Positions 24,736-37,000 of a DNA stretch of 64,000 nt are shown here, one piece after another. The notes beneath the pieces are model-generated. The model made no database searches. It was not told the DNA's origin and worked only from the letters and a program-made list of their open reading frames with translations. This DNA is from Adiantum capillus-veneris (Eukaryota; Streptophyta; Polypodiopsida; Polypodiales; Pteridaceae), in assembly GCA_014529385.2 (NCBI GenBank), contig CM043971.1, positions 60,094,709 to 60,158,708 of the forward strand, read 5' to 3'. The position numbers were made by a program, and so were the translations under genes. Numbering within the stretch: position 1 is the first letter of the stretch; every line of letters starts with the position of its first letter.

Positions 24736-25797
24736 TGTTAGCGGGTCACCACGAATGGACGTTTGCAGCATAGCTTTCTAGCATCAACATAATGTCAATA
24801 CTCATGGAAAGTGACTCGGATGGAGCACGGAGGCTCTATGAGATCGTCAATCTCACAAAGTGAACCTTAACAAGCAAACACATTGACTCAACAAGCAAAC
24901 CAACACTCAGCAATCACGAAAATCTTCCTATGTCCTTTCTCACAGCTCTAGGTCATCACGCCATTTCGACACTCGAACATACTCAAAATGAAACAAAACT
25001 TTAGGAGGAGGTCTAGGACACCTAGGGGCACTATCCTAGCAAGTGTGATCGCAATCCGACAAGGTACCAAAATCACGATCCATCATGAAAAAGGTCTCGA
25101 AAACTGCAACAGAACATGACAGAAATGTCGTCCTATGGTCTAAGAATACTCTCCTATGGTCAAAACGACTAAAAACGGTGATTTAAGCACTCAAATCTGC
25201 AATTAAGGCTCACTAACACGTAGTCGTGAACCACAACAAAACTGACAATGCTTACACTTAATTGAAAGACAAAAGAGAGAGGAACACAATGCAAGTTTCA
25301 GATTTGAAAATGGATTATCCAATCATTAGAAAAGTCGATTACAAGTTGGAGCAGCTTGTAGCTTGAGCGTACGTACAACATAGCTCTTTCTTCTTCTAAA
25401 GATAAGCCTCCTTTCACATTAAGGTTATTGACCTTTATACCTAGGGCATTCTAAATGGCCAGTGGCCGGCTCACACGGACCTTTTACAATTATCATGCCA
25501 TCATTACAACTCAGGGAATTGACCCACTTCTCTGGAATCAGCATTTACACAGAGTATTATTACACTAGCTTGGAAAACTAATAGAGTACAAATGTGGTGT
25601 CCGGCTACGTGTCCGACCAGTTGGGCGCCCGTTTGATCTATCCTCAAACACCTATTTTCCCTCCTTTGGATAACTACGGTGACCAGTCTGCTAGCCTTAC
25701 CAATATTCTAGCTTTTTCTCCCCTAGTACTTCCCTGTATTAAATGATCAGTTTAACATGAGAAAATCATTTAGGAGAATTAGATATTAGTTATTCCA
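24736..25797 (-). mobile_element. LTR of a large retroelement on the minus strand, with adjacent primer site
   Basis: On the minus strand the segment begins TGGAATAACTAATATC at 25797 and ends CTAACA at 24736. It is followed at once by TTGGTGCTATTTTGTTGGGG, which resembles a C-to-T-decayed version of the tRNA-Asp primer site TGGCGCCGTTGCCGGGGA used by Tat/Athila-type elements. Its first 130 bp or so match the start of the family A LTRs at 4828 and 13950, but after that the sequence is unrelated. A TATAAAGG box is present on the minus strand near 25440. No second LTR was found at lower coordinates, so the 3' end is missing. Confidence 0.55.
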
Positions 25798-27418
25798 TGC
25801 CAGAGGTCTGTTCTAGTGCTACTGAAACAGAAAATGTTCGATTTCAATCAATGATCAGTTGGCCTAATCTGGAATCGGATCACCAAAACTCATTGCCTTC
25901 GCAGGCTCGTTCATCACATTTTTATGCTGATGCTATGAGACTGTTGGCAATGCAGCCGACAAAAGTCCCTATCCTCATAGAGCGTGAAGAAAACGTCGAT
26001 GTTGTTGTCGTTGGATCCTACAAAGATGCTGGAGTTGTAGCAATCAAGCGTTCTGCTACTACGCTTCTATTGAAAGATCACATTGTTGTATGTCAAGGTG
26101 ATGCCTGTGTAGCGAGAAGGGTTGTGGACAGAGGGGACTATCATGTTGTTCTCGTCTATGGATGAGAAGCCCACCGTCTTGTAAGACAAGGGACCAGTGT
26201 GGACGCATATATGATGATGCCCCCTTGCTCCATCACCACTGCAAATTTTCCATAGGAGACCTTGTTGAAGGGAACACTTCCGTTCTCTTGAAGGCTGTAT
26301 TTATTCTCCAACCAAAAGCCAACCAAGCACACTGTTGGTCCCACAGTACGAGGAGGTCACCTTCTACCACCCTAACACACATACATGGAAAAATTAAACA
26401 CAAGGAGATTTCTAGTCGGGGGCTTCAGGGAAGGCCTCTTTAATCTTTGCAGTGCTTTGGCCGTATGTCAAATCCCCTTGAAGGCATATGGCACTGCCTT
26501 GGTTGACATGTATGTATAAAATGTCGTCTCTCAAAAATGCATTGATTGTAGGATATGTCCAACAAGGACTGGGCCACGAAGCTTTGGCTCATTGGTTTTA
26601 GGATGCAAAGTGACGGCACTTCTCGCACTACGTAGGAGTTCAATACGTCTATGATGTAGAACATAAAGTTAGATCTACTTCTCTTTAAGTCTAATCTATA
26701 TTCTGCATCTTTTCTATTTGTCTTAACGTGTGTTTTGTGTTTGAGAGGGAGGACATATATTCACAGCAGTGGACGTTTCAATTGCACAAGCGCGACTTCA
26801 ACTCGACAATGCTACGAGGTTCGTTATCTACATCCAACACCCCATGACTATGTGTTTGCTTGGCGCAACACATAAACGCTACGGGACAGGGCACGGCTTC
26901 CGTTTCTTATAATTTTTGGAGAGACCACAGTGCCAACTCTCCACCATACTTTTGTATGGCACCTCTGCATGACGTGCACTGTATACTTTGCAGTTTCAGT
27001 CTATGACATTTCATTGCAAGACGATATGTTTAACTATTCACATTGGTTTTTTGTAGCTTGACTCAAACATTGTTCATCGGCTTGCACTATTGGATGACAT
27101 TCATACATAATTATCAGGTCGGTAGTGTAGTTCATTTTTTATACTTTGTTAATTGGCTATGCTTGATTGAGAATAAGATGGGTGTCTCAAAGATGATTCC
27201 ACGATTTAGAGACTAAATGGTCAATATTACTAGGTTGAATGGTGCAATTTGTAAATAACTACCAAAGTAGGTTAAGTTGCAACCCTTTTGCTCGATTCAA
27301 TTACTCTCTTTAGTAGCTTTTTGTCGTATATGGAACATTATGGGACACAACTTTATTCTTTATCAAGTCCCAAGGTGAGCTATTATTGGTCCCTATCAAT
27401 AGGTTCTACTCATTTTCT
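25798..27418. other. Stretch without a convincing gene
   Basis: An open frame at 25797-26165 (122 codons) contains a hydrophobic VDVVVVGSYKDAGVVAIKR stretch but no family I can name; its start is inside the LTR edge. The remainder to 27418 holds only short frames. A sequence around 26925-26970 (CACCATACTTTTGTATGG) has a loose relative near 30480. Confidence 0.35.
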
Positions 27419-28165
27419 CGTGTGACCACAAAAAAACCCAAAGCGACAACAATCACAACCAACTAACCAAGTAACCAGCTAGGGTCCAAATTCTGTCAGA
27501 TTATGTGTACGCCAAAGGCCCACCAAGAAAGACTAGTTCCATTAGGAAAAACTGAACACATCAATATGGCCTTAGCCCTTTCGGCAGGCCAAAACGTATG
27601 AGGTCTGGATTTCACATCAGCTATCTTTTGAGATCATTTTTATTATGATTTTATAAAGAGTTTCACGTCGGCGATCTTTTGAGATCTTTTTTTTTTTTAA
27701 ATCGTGGTCGAAAGACTTGAATTTCCTTAAATTGCTGCATGCGTCTCTGAATACATCTGATGTTGGTTTGAGTCTGATGAATTGATCTCCTTCTTCTTCT
27801 CTCTCTCTCTCACTCGGAGATGGAGGAGGGCTGCTCTTGCTCTTGTTCACTCTATGAATATGGCTACTTCTGAGAAGGTGTTTGCCATTCGCAGGCAGGG
27901 CCCTTAGGAAGTGGAGGAGATCTGCCTCTCCATTGATTCGCTTGCCAAAAGCAGGCCACGGAGCTGCTCAAGGGGCGCAAGGGAGTGCGACCGTGTTGCC
28001 GTCGGCCGCATCTTTGATACCTGCTCAGTGTGTTCTTTTGACGAACTTCATACGGCACTCAAGGCCTTCAGAATCTCCACTGCCACCCCTTCCTCTCCGT
28101 TGCAGAAACTGTCTTGTCTATGAGATAGTAGAAGTGGCTGCCAATGCTGCGGTCGTGCGGCCCGA
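27419..28165 (+). pseudogene. Truncated copy of the gene at 59483-60745 with its upstream region
   Basis: The sequence matches 59060-59860 closely, including about 400 bp upstream of the start codon, the TATAAAG box (here near 27652), the CT-rich leader and the ATGGAGGAGGGCTGC start. In the coding part a 17-bp deletion after GAATATG and a 13-bp deletion after GAT shift the frame. A TAG lies near 27906. The match stops abruptly at about 28165, after the GTCGTGCGGCC phrase, so roughly two thirds of the gene is missing. Because the promoter region is included, it is a DNA-level duplicate and not a retrocopy. Confidence 0.85.
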
Positions 28166-28169
28166 TATC

Positions 28170-28330
28170 ACAAGAAACTTCCCATGTGTGGAAAGGGAGT
28201 TTTCTCACAACTTCTATCCCACTATTGACCCGGAAACATTAAGGGAAAAATGGTTTAGATTGCACCTCAAAGAGGGAAATGTTTTCACTCGTGGGAAAGA
28301 TTTTCCCATGTTTACCTTGATTATCTACTA
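28170..28330. repeat. Cluster of GGGAAA/TTTCCC motifs, module 1
   Basis: Many GGGAAA, GGAAA and TTTCCC or TTCCC words occur on both strands within about 160 bp. Similar clusters lie at 40150-40280 and 58861-59057. The module begins exactly where the truncated gene copy ends. Confidence 0.55.
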
Positions 28331-28546
28331 TCGGTTTTGAGAATCTTGCAAGGAGACCTACGCCACTTGGCAATACCTCATTGGAGGAGATAATATTAAA
28401 AAGGAGATAATTATTAAATCTACGCTGGTTGTAAAGCTAAACATGGGCATGCGTGTGCGCGTTGATTTGCTAAAAATATGCAAAAAAGCAGGCGCAGCCA
28501 CCACCTTATATAGCAACCGGTGCAAGCAAACAGCGCGCGCACACAC

Positions 28547-28548
<2 letters not shown>

Positions 28549-28593
<45 letters not shown>

Positions 28594-28696
28594 AATTGAC
28601 GCAGAGCAGAAGAGGTTGATGCAGAGCACAAGACGTAGAGTGCAAAAGAGGTAGCGTAGAAGAGGTAATATTCCTTGCTTTTCCATGCTACTGCCG

Positions 28697-28729
<33 letters not shown>

Positions 28730-28915
28730 CTGCGGTAGAGCAGGAGAATATGCTTCAATTTTTTCATTGTGACCTTGTACAAAATATCCAAATTGATTTT
28801 CTGTGCTTTTGATAATGTTCTGCGTACCATTTCAAGTTCTGCACATGCTCCTATTTTCATGGAAATATTTACAGTAGTTACTGCACTCTGCGTTACTGCT
28901 TTTCCATGCTACTTC

Positions 28916-28964
<49 letters not shown>

Positions 28965-29004
28965 CTGCATCTCTGCTGCTTGTTGAGAGAGCTGCGTCTC
29001 TGCT

Positions 29005-29061
<57 letters not shown>

Positions 29062-29095
29062 GCGTCTCTACTGCCTGTTGAGAGAGCTACGTCTC

Positions 29096-29162
<67 letters not shown>
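28549..29162. repeat. Five (GA)n tracts with short related spacers
   Basis: GA tracts lie at about 28549-28592, 28697-28728, 28919-28961, 29008-29059 and 29101-29162. The last three are separated by spacers that share GAGAGAGCTGCGTCTCTGCT, so this part behaves as a compound minisatellite. Confidence 0.9.
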
Positions 29163-29166
<4 letters not shown>

Positions 29167-29544
29167 CGCTTGCATCAAATGATGGCCTACCTCACACTAC
29201 ACACAATTTGACCACAGACCCATGGCTATTGCATCCTATCATGGCTAGATCTGCACCAAACAACAAGCCTACAATGTGAACCACCCCCGATGGGTATACT
29301 TGCATTGATTCATATCGGCGGTATAGTGTCTTTGCTCGATGGTTATACTTGCATTGACTCATATCGGCGGTATTGTGTCTTTGGTTTTTTTCTTTGGTTG
29401 CAAAGGAGACGAACCGTGATAGAAAGCAGGATGGGGAGTGGCACAATAGTAGGGGGTGTGTATGTGAGTGCAGGTGCTTCAGGTCTTGGGATCCTCACTG
29501 AACTAACCAAATCACAAACATGTTCTTTTTGAGAGAGAGCCAAG

Positions 29545-29621
29545 ACTGCTGCGTTCTGCCTGACTCCAAGTCAGCGGGGGGAGAGAGAGAGAGAGGACTA
29601 CTGCGTTCTGGTTGACTCCAA

Positions 29622-29656
<35 letters not shown>

Positions 29657-29715
29657 TTTGCGTACATCTTGGCTCATTCCAAGTTCTACAGAGAGAGAGA
29701 GAGAGAGGGGGGGGG

Positions 29716-29756
<41 letters not shown>

Positions 29757-30002
29757 TGCAGTCTGCAATCGCAAGATGGTAATATAACAAAAAAAAATTC
29801 ACAATGATATTGTTAGTCTAAGGCTTTCCGATTATGCTATTGAGCAGTAGCCAATTACTTTTCTGAAATAATTCATGAAGATATTGTTAGTCGAAGGCTT
29901 TTCGATTATACTGTTAAGCAGCAGCCAATTACTTTTTTGAAGTAATTCACGAAGATATTAATGTTAGTCGAAGGCTTTTCGTTGTTCTGACTGACTCCAA
30001 GT

Positions 30003-30043
<41 letters not shown>

Positions 30044-30059
30044 GGGGGGGGGGGGGGGG
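29545..30059. repeat. GA tracts with a repeated spacer and a 27-base G run
   Basis: The phrase CTGACTCCAAGT precedes GA tracts several times (near 29560, 29610 and 29990), with a variant before the tract at about 29690. The last tract passes directly into a homopolymer of 27 G at 30033-30059. Confidence 0.9.
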
Positions 30060-30236
30060 AGTCTGCGTGCATCTGGAGTAATTCACGATGATATTGTTAG
30101 TTGAAGGATTTTCGATTATATTGTAACCAATTACTTTTTTGAAGTAATTCACGATCATGTTGTTAGTGGAAGGCTTTTTTATTATACTGTTTTTTATTAT
30201 ACTATTGAGCAGCACCCAATTACTTTTTTGAAGTGG
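29806..30236. repeat. Interrupted minisatellite with a unit of about 70 bp
   Basis: Five imperfect copies contain ATTGTTAGTCGAAGGCTTTT and end CCAATTACTTTTTTGAAGT. They start near 29806, 29876, 29945, 30077 and 30147. The GA/G-run block at 30005-30059 splits the third copy. Confidence 0.8.
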
Positions 30237-30360
30237 CCATGCTAGTCCTTTCTTAAAAAATACTGCATGCATGCTTGTTCCTTCAATCAAATGTAAAGAA
30301 AGCGAAGCTAACAAACTATCGTCATTTTTTTTTTAAAATGATTTTACTAAAAAACTAGCC

Positions 30361-30409
30361 CCTCTAACACTAGAGGAAAAGCATAAGTCCCCCTTCAACA
30401 CTGGAGGGG
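30361..30409. repeat. Two adjacent related small hairpins
   Basis: CCTCTAACACTAGAGG at 30361-30376 and CCCCTTCAACACTGGAGGGG at 30390-30409 each have a 5-bp stem around an AACACT-containing loop. They are 13 bases apart. Confidence 0.6.
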
Positions 30410-30595
30410 ATAAAAGTGGCGGGGAAAAGGCACATTCCTTATGGTATTATAAAAAATGTGGAGAATTGTGCCAGCTCCACACCATACTTATGTATGGCTT
30501 TTTTTCCCACAACACACCAGCATTCTGTGCACGATGTTTGTGCAAAAAACACTAGCATTTTGCGCGTGCATGTTGCTGCACTGTACAATTCACTG

Positions 30596-31910
30596 CAACA
30601 AATAATTCCATGCTGTCAATTAACGCAAAACTTCTGCATTGTCTTTTGTATTGAGAAACCATATTTCCTTAACACTCTGTCATTAGTTGGTGATTTAGTG
30701 ATCAAGGTTGCTCATCTATTATGCAGTACTATGATGTTGTTGTTGAAATGCATGGATCAATTGCAATCATCCTCTTGATTGCAAATGTCGTGCTCTTTTT
30801 TGTATACATATCAATTTAGGGTATTAAGAAGAAAACTGAATTCTACTTCTGTTGTTGGGTAGATGTGAAGGACTGTATGACTCTCCAAAAGCCTGATCAC
30901 TTCGCCATCAATCGTCCTCTCGATTGCAAATGTCGTGCTCTCCCATTCACACACTATAGTCATCATCTCATTTGTTTTGTGCACGCCCCCGTCTTAAACT
31001 ATAAAATTGAATTTACTTTTGTTGTGGCGTAAATATAGAGACCTATATGACACTCCAAAAGCCTGATCACGTCGACATCAATTGTCTTATTGATTGCAAT
31101 GTCGTCATCTCTCATTTGTGTATGTCCACGTGCATGTTGATGTATTATACTGTTTATTGCAACAAATAATTCCATGCTGTCAATTAACGCAAAACTTCCG
31201 CATTGCCTTTTTTATTGAGAAACCATATTTCCTTTAACACTTTGTCATTACTTGGTGATTTAGTGATCAAGGTTGCTTATCTATTATGCGATACTATGAT
31301 GTTGTTGTTGAAAATCCAGGGATCAATTGACTGCTAGTCTATTGTTTAGTATTATCAATTTATCGTTCCAAGTTTAGAGGTCGTTTTTTTGTACATATCA
31401 AATTAGGGTATTAAGAAGAAAACTGATTTTCTTTTTTTGTGTGCATGTCAATTTACGATATTAAGAAGAAAATTTGAATTTTACTTCTGTTATTGGGTAG
31501 ATGTGAAGGATTGTATGACTCTCCAAAAGCCTGATCACTTCGACATCAATCATCCTCTCGATTTCAAATGTCGTGCTCTCCCATTCACACTATAGTCATC
31601 ATCTCATTTGTGCATGCCCCGTCTTAAACTGTAAAATTGAGTTTACTTCTGTTGTGGCGTAGATATAGAGACCTATATGACACTCCAAACGCCTGATCAC
31701 TTCGACATCAGTTGTGTTATCGATTGCAAATGTTGTCATCTCTCATTTGTGTACATCCCCATCTTAAACTGTAAAATTTATCACACACCAAAAGCATGAT
31801 TACTTCGACACCAATCGTCCTGTCAATTGCAAATGTCGTTGTCTCCCATCCATACACACTGTGGTGATTGCCTCCTTTGTACACCCCCATTTTAAACTGT
31901 AAAGTTGCCT
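30596..31910. repeat. Tandem duplication of about 560-610 bp with internal subrepeats
   Basis: The block 30596-31154 is repeated at 31155-31768; both start TGCAACAAATAATTCCATGC. Inside each block a subrepeat recurs twice, marked by CTCCAAAAGCCTGATCAC at 30883, 31053, 31521 and (variant) 31683, with a fifth diverged piece near 31785. No coding potential is visible. It lies immediately upstream of the kinase reading frame at 32313. Confidence 0.85.
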
Positions 31911-32312
31911 TTAGTTATAGAATTCCATTGTTTAACTTGTCGACTGCAAAGATCGCATCCCGTACTACAACATTGGCTATCGTTTCGACCCCCCATGTCG
32001 TTGTGCCTAATCGAGCCACTTTCTGTTAGTTCCCATTGTAGGAGCACAATTCCCATTTGTTGTTACCCTTAGCACACCATCCAATGTGAAACAATTTCAC
32101 TTCCTATTAGTTTGTACGTGGAGGGCCCGTCCTAGGTTACGAGCATGGATCTTGACCAAACATATTTCACTGCTTTATCAACTATTTGATGTCATTTACA
32201 AAATTTATTTATATACACTAAATTATTGATTTCCATTCCCTCCTCCTTGTCAATACAATACTTGTCATTGCTGCAAGAAATCTACCTCCCCTTTTGAGCT
32301 GTGAAGTGATAA
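31911..32312. other. Upstream region of the kinase frame; no feature recognised
   Basis: AT-rich sequence without a clear promoter box, open frame or repeat. If the kinase gene belongs to a Helitron, the 5' TC end of that element should lie here or further upstream, but a bare TC cannot be recognised by eye. Confidence 0.3.
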
Positions 32313-33761
32313 ATGCTCTCGCCAATACATCATAATGTCATTTCAATGGTTGTAGGTAAAATGCTCCCCGAACAAGCAGTGCAATTGAAAAAGAGATTAT
32401 GCACACAATTAGTGCGTGTAGTGAATGCCCTCACATTGGACGAGATAACAACAACCTTGCGAGATAAGCGGTGCTTGCAAGCCTTGCTCTCTGAAGTGGT
32501 CCACTCAACAACCTTGAAGTTTGAGGGTGCAGATATTAGTGACATGCAGGACCTTCTCTTTAGTATTGTTGGAGACATTGCAAAATGTGCTATCGACCTG
32601 CGAGCTAACTTACCAGAGGACATACAAATGGAGAAATTACAACATTGGTATAACTGTTGGAAGGTTGAAAAGGAAAAATCCACTCGCGCAAGGAATATTG
32701 ACACACAGAACACCTTCAGTAAGAAATTGCGGAAGGAGACCCTTCGAGATACCACAGGATCGATGTCTAGTTTGTACATTCAGAAAACTGTATTCAACTC
32801 ATTTTGCTCTATCACCTTGGGCATTCCATTTGAGGCTATAAAACGAGGAAGGAAACTAGGATCTGGGTCATATGGAGACACTTATGAATGCAAGATTGAA
32901 GGGATTTCTTTTCTTCCATCCAGCAATATGTACTGCTTTAAGGAATTCAAAGGTCAAGCAAAATAACAATTCAAATCATTCGCAATCGAGAGCAGTGTTG
33001 ACCTTAATCACCGAGGTATTGTGCGTGCTCTTGCACATACAATTCAATCACCATGGATACTTATATTTCATTATTTCAATGGATCTTCCCTTGGCAATTT
33101 GATGGAGTGTGTGCCTACACCTTCTGGAAGCATCAGCGAAATTGTACTTGCCATGGGTGATCAAAAACACAAAAAACCAACTGAACTAGAGTTGCAGCAA
33201 TGTAGGCTTATCATCAATCATGCTTCGTTGTTGATTCATGCACTAATAAAAGCTTTGGCATTTGCACATGACAATCGAGTTATTCACAATGACCTTCACC
33301 CTTGGAACCTTATACTAGACTTCACTAGAGAGGGAATACCAAGAGTACGCATTATACATTGGGGTCTTGCCCTTCGACCACCGTATGAGAGAAGACCAAC
33401 AAATATTCGTAAGCCAACAGAGCATGCCAAAAGGCCTTGGCGAGCAGCTGAACTACTGAATACCAGATCTACATGCCCTTGGAGCAAATCAATCGATGTA
33501 TATGCACTTGCATGGGTCATCAATCAACTCGGTATTTTTTGCAATGAATTTTGTGTGTATTACAAACTTGACTTGATGCAAACAAGCACTGCTATCGAGG
33601 TTGAAGCCATACAGAATATTATCAACAATGCCTTCCTTCTAGAGAATCCGTCTGAAAGAAAGACGCTCGCTAATTTAGATAAAGATCTAGAACATCTGCA
33701 TGTGCACCCCGAACAATGCTTGCGTCACATCTTTGAAATGTGTATTTCTTTTTTCCGCTGA
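32313..33761 (+). pseudogene. Protein kinase-like gene, one in-frame stop
   Basis: One frame runs from ATG 32313 to 33761 (about 482 codons), broken only by TAA at 32964-32966. The first 175 residues are a helical region I do not recognise. A kinase domain follows: glycine loop KLGSGSYGDTYE at residues 181-192 and the likely ATP-binding Lys in CFKEF at residue 210. After the stop come the catalytic loop VIHNDLHPWNLIL and the metal-binding position IIHWGLA, where the usual Asp of DFG/DWG is His. The C-lobe continues to WSKSIDVYALAWVINQLG. Loss of the DFG Asp plus the stop indicates an inactive copy, although an ancestral pseudokinase cannot be excluded. It lies 290 bp upstream of the Helitron frame, on the same strand. 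Confidence 0.75.
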
Positions 33762-34051
33762 GCCTAGAAAATTTATCGCAAATACCAAGCTCTTTTTATT
33801 TATTATAGAGATTCTATTCTTTTCTTCCAACTTGTCTCTAACATTAGCATGCCCTTCTTCAGTATTAGCAAAAAGTTCCATTATGGTTTGCAATAGTTCT
33901 TTGAACATTGATTTGTTGCTTACTTCCATTATATTCATCCCTTCTACTTTTTTTTTGTCATCCAATTTCATTATATTAGTCCCTTCTAATTTGAATCGGA
34001 CTAATTTATATATGTTGTATACACAGTTGCATTTAAGTGTAGGCCTTCTCA
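33762..34051. other. Spacer between the kinase and Helitron frames
   Basis: A T-rich 290-bp spacer. The phrase TCATTATATTAGTCCCTTCTA recurs here in a related form (near 33936 and 33969). A minus-strand frame of 123 codons overlaps it and looks like chance antisense. Confidence 0.4.
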
Positions 34052-37000
34052 ATGGCAATCGCTACTATGCTACGTGCTACCCGCAAAAGACGCTGGGAAT
34101 ACCCCACTTTTCAAACTATGAATAGATGAAAAGTCCTACTCTGTCCTATTGCTTCTTCATGGTTTAGTGTGCAACATATTTATGAGGCTTGGCAAGAGGA
34201 ATGCAACATCACAGCTCACAAAATTTCCATCTGCGGAAGGTGTGGCATTTGCAGTCTATCAAAAAAAGATACCCAAAACGATGGTCTTAATACCACACAC
34301 ACGAAGCTAGCACACACAACCTTATTGCAAACAATTGCAATGCATAATCTCAAAGTGAATTGGACTTGCTGTTCTGCTTGCCTAAAAATTTCAAGAGCAA
34401 GTAGCATTGTCATCTTGCAACCCGACTACATACAAGCCATCCTAAACACAAATCAACTAATTGTGCAACTCCTTAGTGTCATTGATGTCACAATCAGCGT
34501 CACAAAAATAGCATTTGTGGTTGCAAAAGGCCAACTTGATAGAAGGTCGCTACTCGACAATCCACTAATCTGCTGGTCGACAAAGCAAAACATGTCTCAG
34601 CCAACTTCGTTACTTACAAACACGCCACTAGCCGCAGTGCTAGCATACAACTTAAAGAATAATCCAATTCTTAAGAAGTACCGGTGCATTGCTGAGCAGC
34701 CAAACAAAAGGACATCTATTTGTATTCTATCAGCATCAGCTATACAGAATATCGTAAGGGACCACTCAGAGAACAATCCATTTGAACTTATGCAACAAGC
34801 AGAAGCACAATGTGAAATTAGCATATTGCAAAAAAAAATCAGCACAACAAAGAGAACTGCATTTACTGCTAAAGACAAACACGAGTTTTGTTCCATACAA
34901 ATACGCGATTCCGCTTATCTAAGCGAGCGGGCAATCAACTTTCAATACAATGGCGTTCTGTCCCATGAATCTGAAGTGCAAGATATTACATTAGAATCAG
35001 GGATATTCCCTAGTTTCCTCTTTCCCACAGGAAAAGGAAACTACCAAGGAGAATTGGACTTTAGTGAATCCATTAGAATGAGAATCGGAACTTCCTTCTC
35101 TATGTACACATTGTACAAGCCATATTTCTCATGATGTGCCAATTGAAACAAGCTATCATGATTGCAAACTCCACAAATAGTACATTTTTGCAAAGGGATA
35201 TTGATAACTACAAACAAGCACACACCACGGCATCTACACATGATGCAATAAAGCATATTATTAGATACAATCTCCCGACCACAATGCCAGGTACTCCACC
35301 ATGGCATCGACGAAACTTGAGAGACCTCATAACAATGGTGGACACATGGGGACTACCACATCTGTTCTTGGCATTCACTGTTGACGAGGTTTCCCAAACA
35401 AGATGGCAAGAAGTCATCACAATTGAAAAACTTGCTCAAGGCTACAACCAAGACTTCAAGTGGAATGATTGCTTGTAGAGTGTGCAACACTGTTTCACCT
35501 TTGCTTGCACGCTTTCCTGAATAAATACATCATGAATGGGAGTAGCATACTTGGCCATGTACAGCACCACATGGTGCGCTACGAAGTGCAAAATTGAGGC
35601 TCACTGCATGCACATGTCATACTATGGATCTCTAGCGAAGATTTGTGCCGAGTTACAAATGAGATTGCTGCATATATACTAGCAGAATCACAAGACATCT
35701 TCACCACCGAGCTGCGGACCCTGGTTACCACAAAACAGATACATAGATGTAGAGACTCTTGCAAAGTTATGGGATCAGCTAGACTGTGCAAATACGGCTT
35801 CCCGTTTGAACCACAATACAACACGACTTCAACTATGGATGCCTGTACCGCTAGATGGCTTTACTACCGTCCTAGGTATGACCATCGAAATGTTGTCCCG
35901 TACCATCCCACAATCTTGCTGCTATGGAAGGCACACATGAATATTCAAAGAGTCACAAATTCATCTATATTGCATTACCTTCTCAAATATGCAATGAAAC
36001 CAGAACCCCTTGGAAAGCTAAACCTCTCCATAGATGATGCAGCAAGGCTTGGAATTCACGGCTTGGACAAAGTAGAGCTTCAACTAATTGCAGCCTTTGT
36101 ATTATCAAAGCCAATATCTGCAACAGAGTCAGCAATCAAATGTTTGAAGATTCCAATCATCACAAGGAGTGAACGGGTTGAATACATTGACTCCTCTCCA
36201 CCATCACTACGGTAAAGATTGCTATCTCGTAGCCAGACTATAAACATGCATCCAATTGATTTAGATTGTGCAAGGCCCCTTCATTTTGAAAAGATTACAT
36301 TCTATGAATACCACAGAAGATACAAAATTCTAAAGCCACACGAACATACTCCTGTACTGAGTTTTCGTGACGCGTACAACAACAGTGTCATAGAGAAACA
36401 ATGCCTCGTCAGATTTACAGAGTATGATCCTGGCCATCAAACAGAGGGATTCTTCTTCAATGTCTTGTTGCAAAAAATTCCCTTGAGGTATGAGATGGAA
36501 CTTCTAACACCAACCAACACACCCTCTTCTTACTTCCTGGAGTGCAAAATCCGTCAGATAATTCTTGATGATGAAGACTTGGAGATGTACATAAATGAGC
36601 ACACCCAACGCAATATGCTTGTCTCTGAAAATACAGGACACACTTTACACCTCATAAAACAAAAGTTCATCCTCAATCGTGAAGATCCACTCACTTGTAC
36701 AGTGAATGACACAGTTGAACCAGGAGTATCTCAAACTTGTGCTAGAATGCTAAAGCTACTGCAAGAGTTCGCTGAGACCAATAATGCAGTTCTGACCTCT
36801 CAATAGCAAGAAATCTTCGATCGTATATTAGAACTACGTAATGGTCTCCATGTCATTACAGGCTTTCCAGGATGTGGAAAAAAATTCCTCATAAAATTCT
36901 TCACCTCAAGCTTCATAAAAAATAATAAGACCGTTATCCTGACTGCATCAACTGGAGCAGCGACTGCTCGCCTTAGCAGCCTTGCAACTACAGTCCACTA

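Noticed and set aside
34216-34896. Minus-strand frames over the Helitron, such as 34597-34896
   Set aside because: They are antisense shadows of the Rep-helicase frame and have no motifs of their own.
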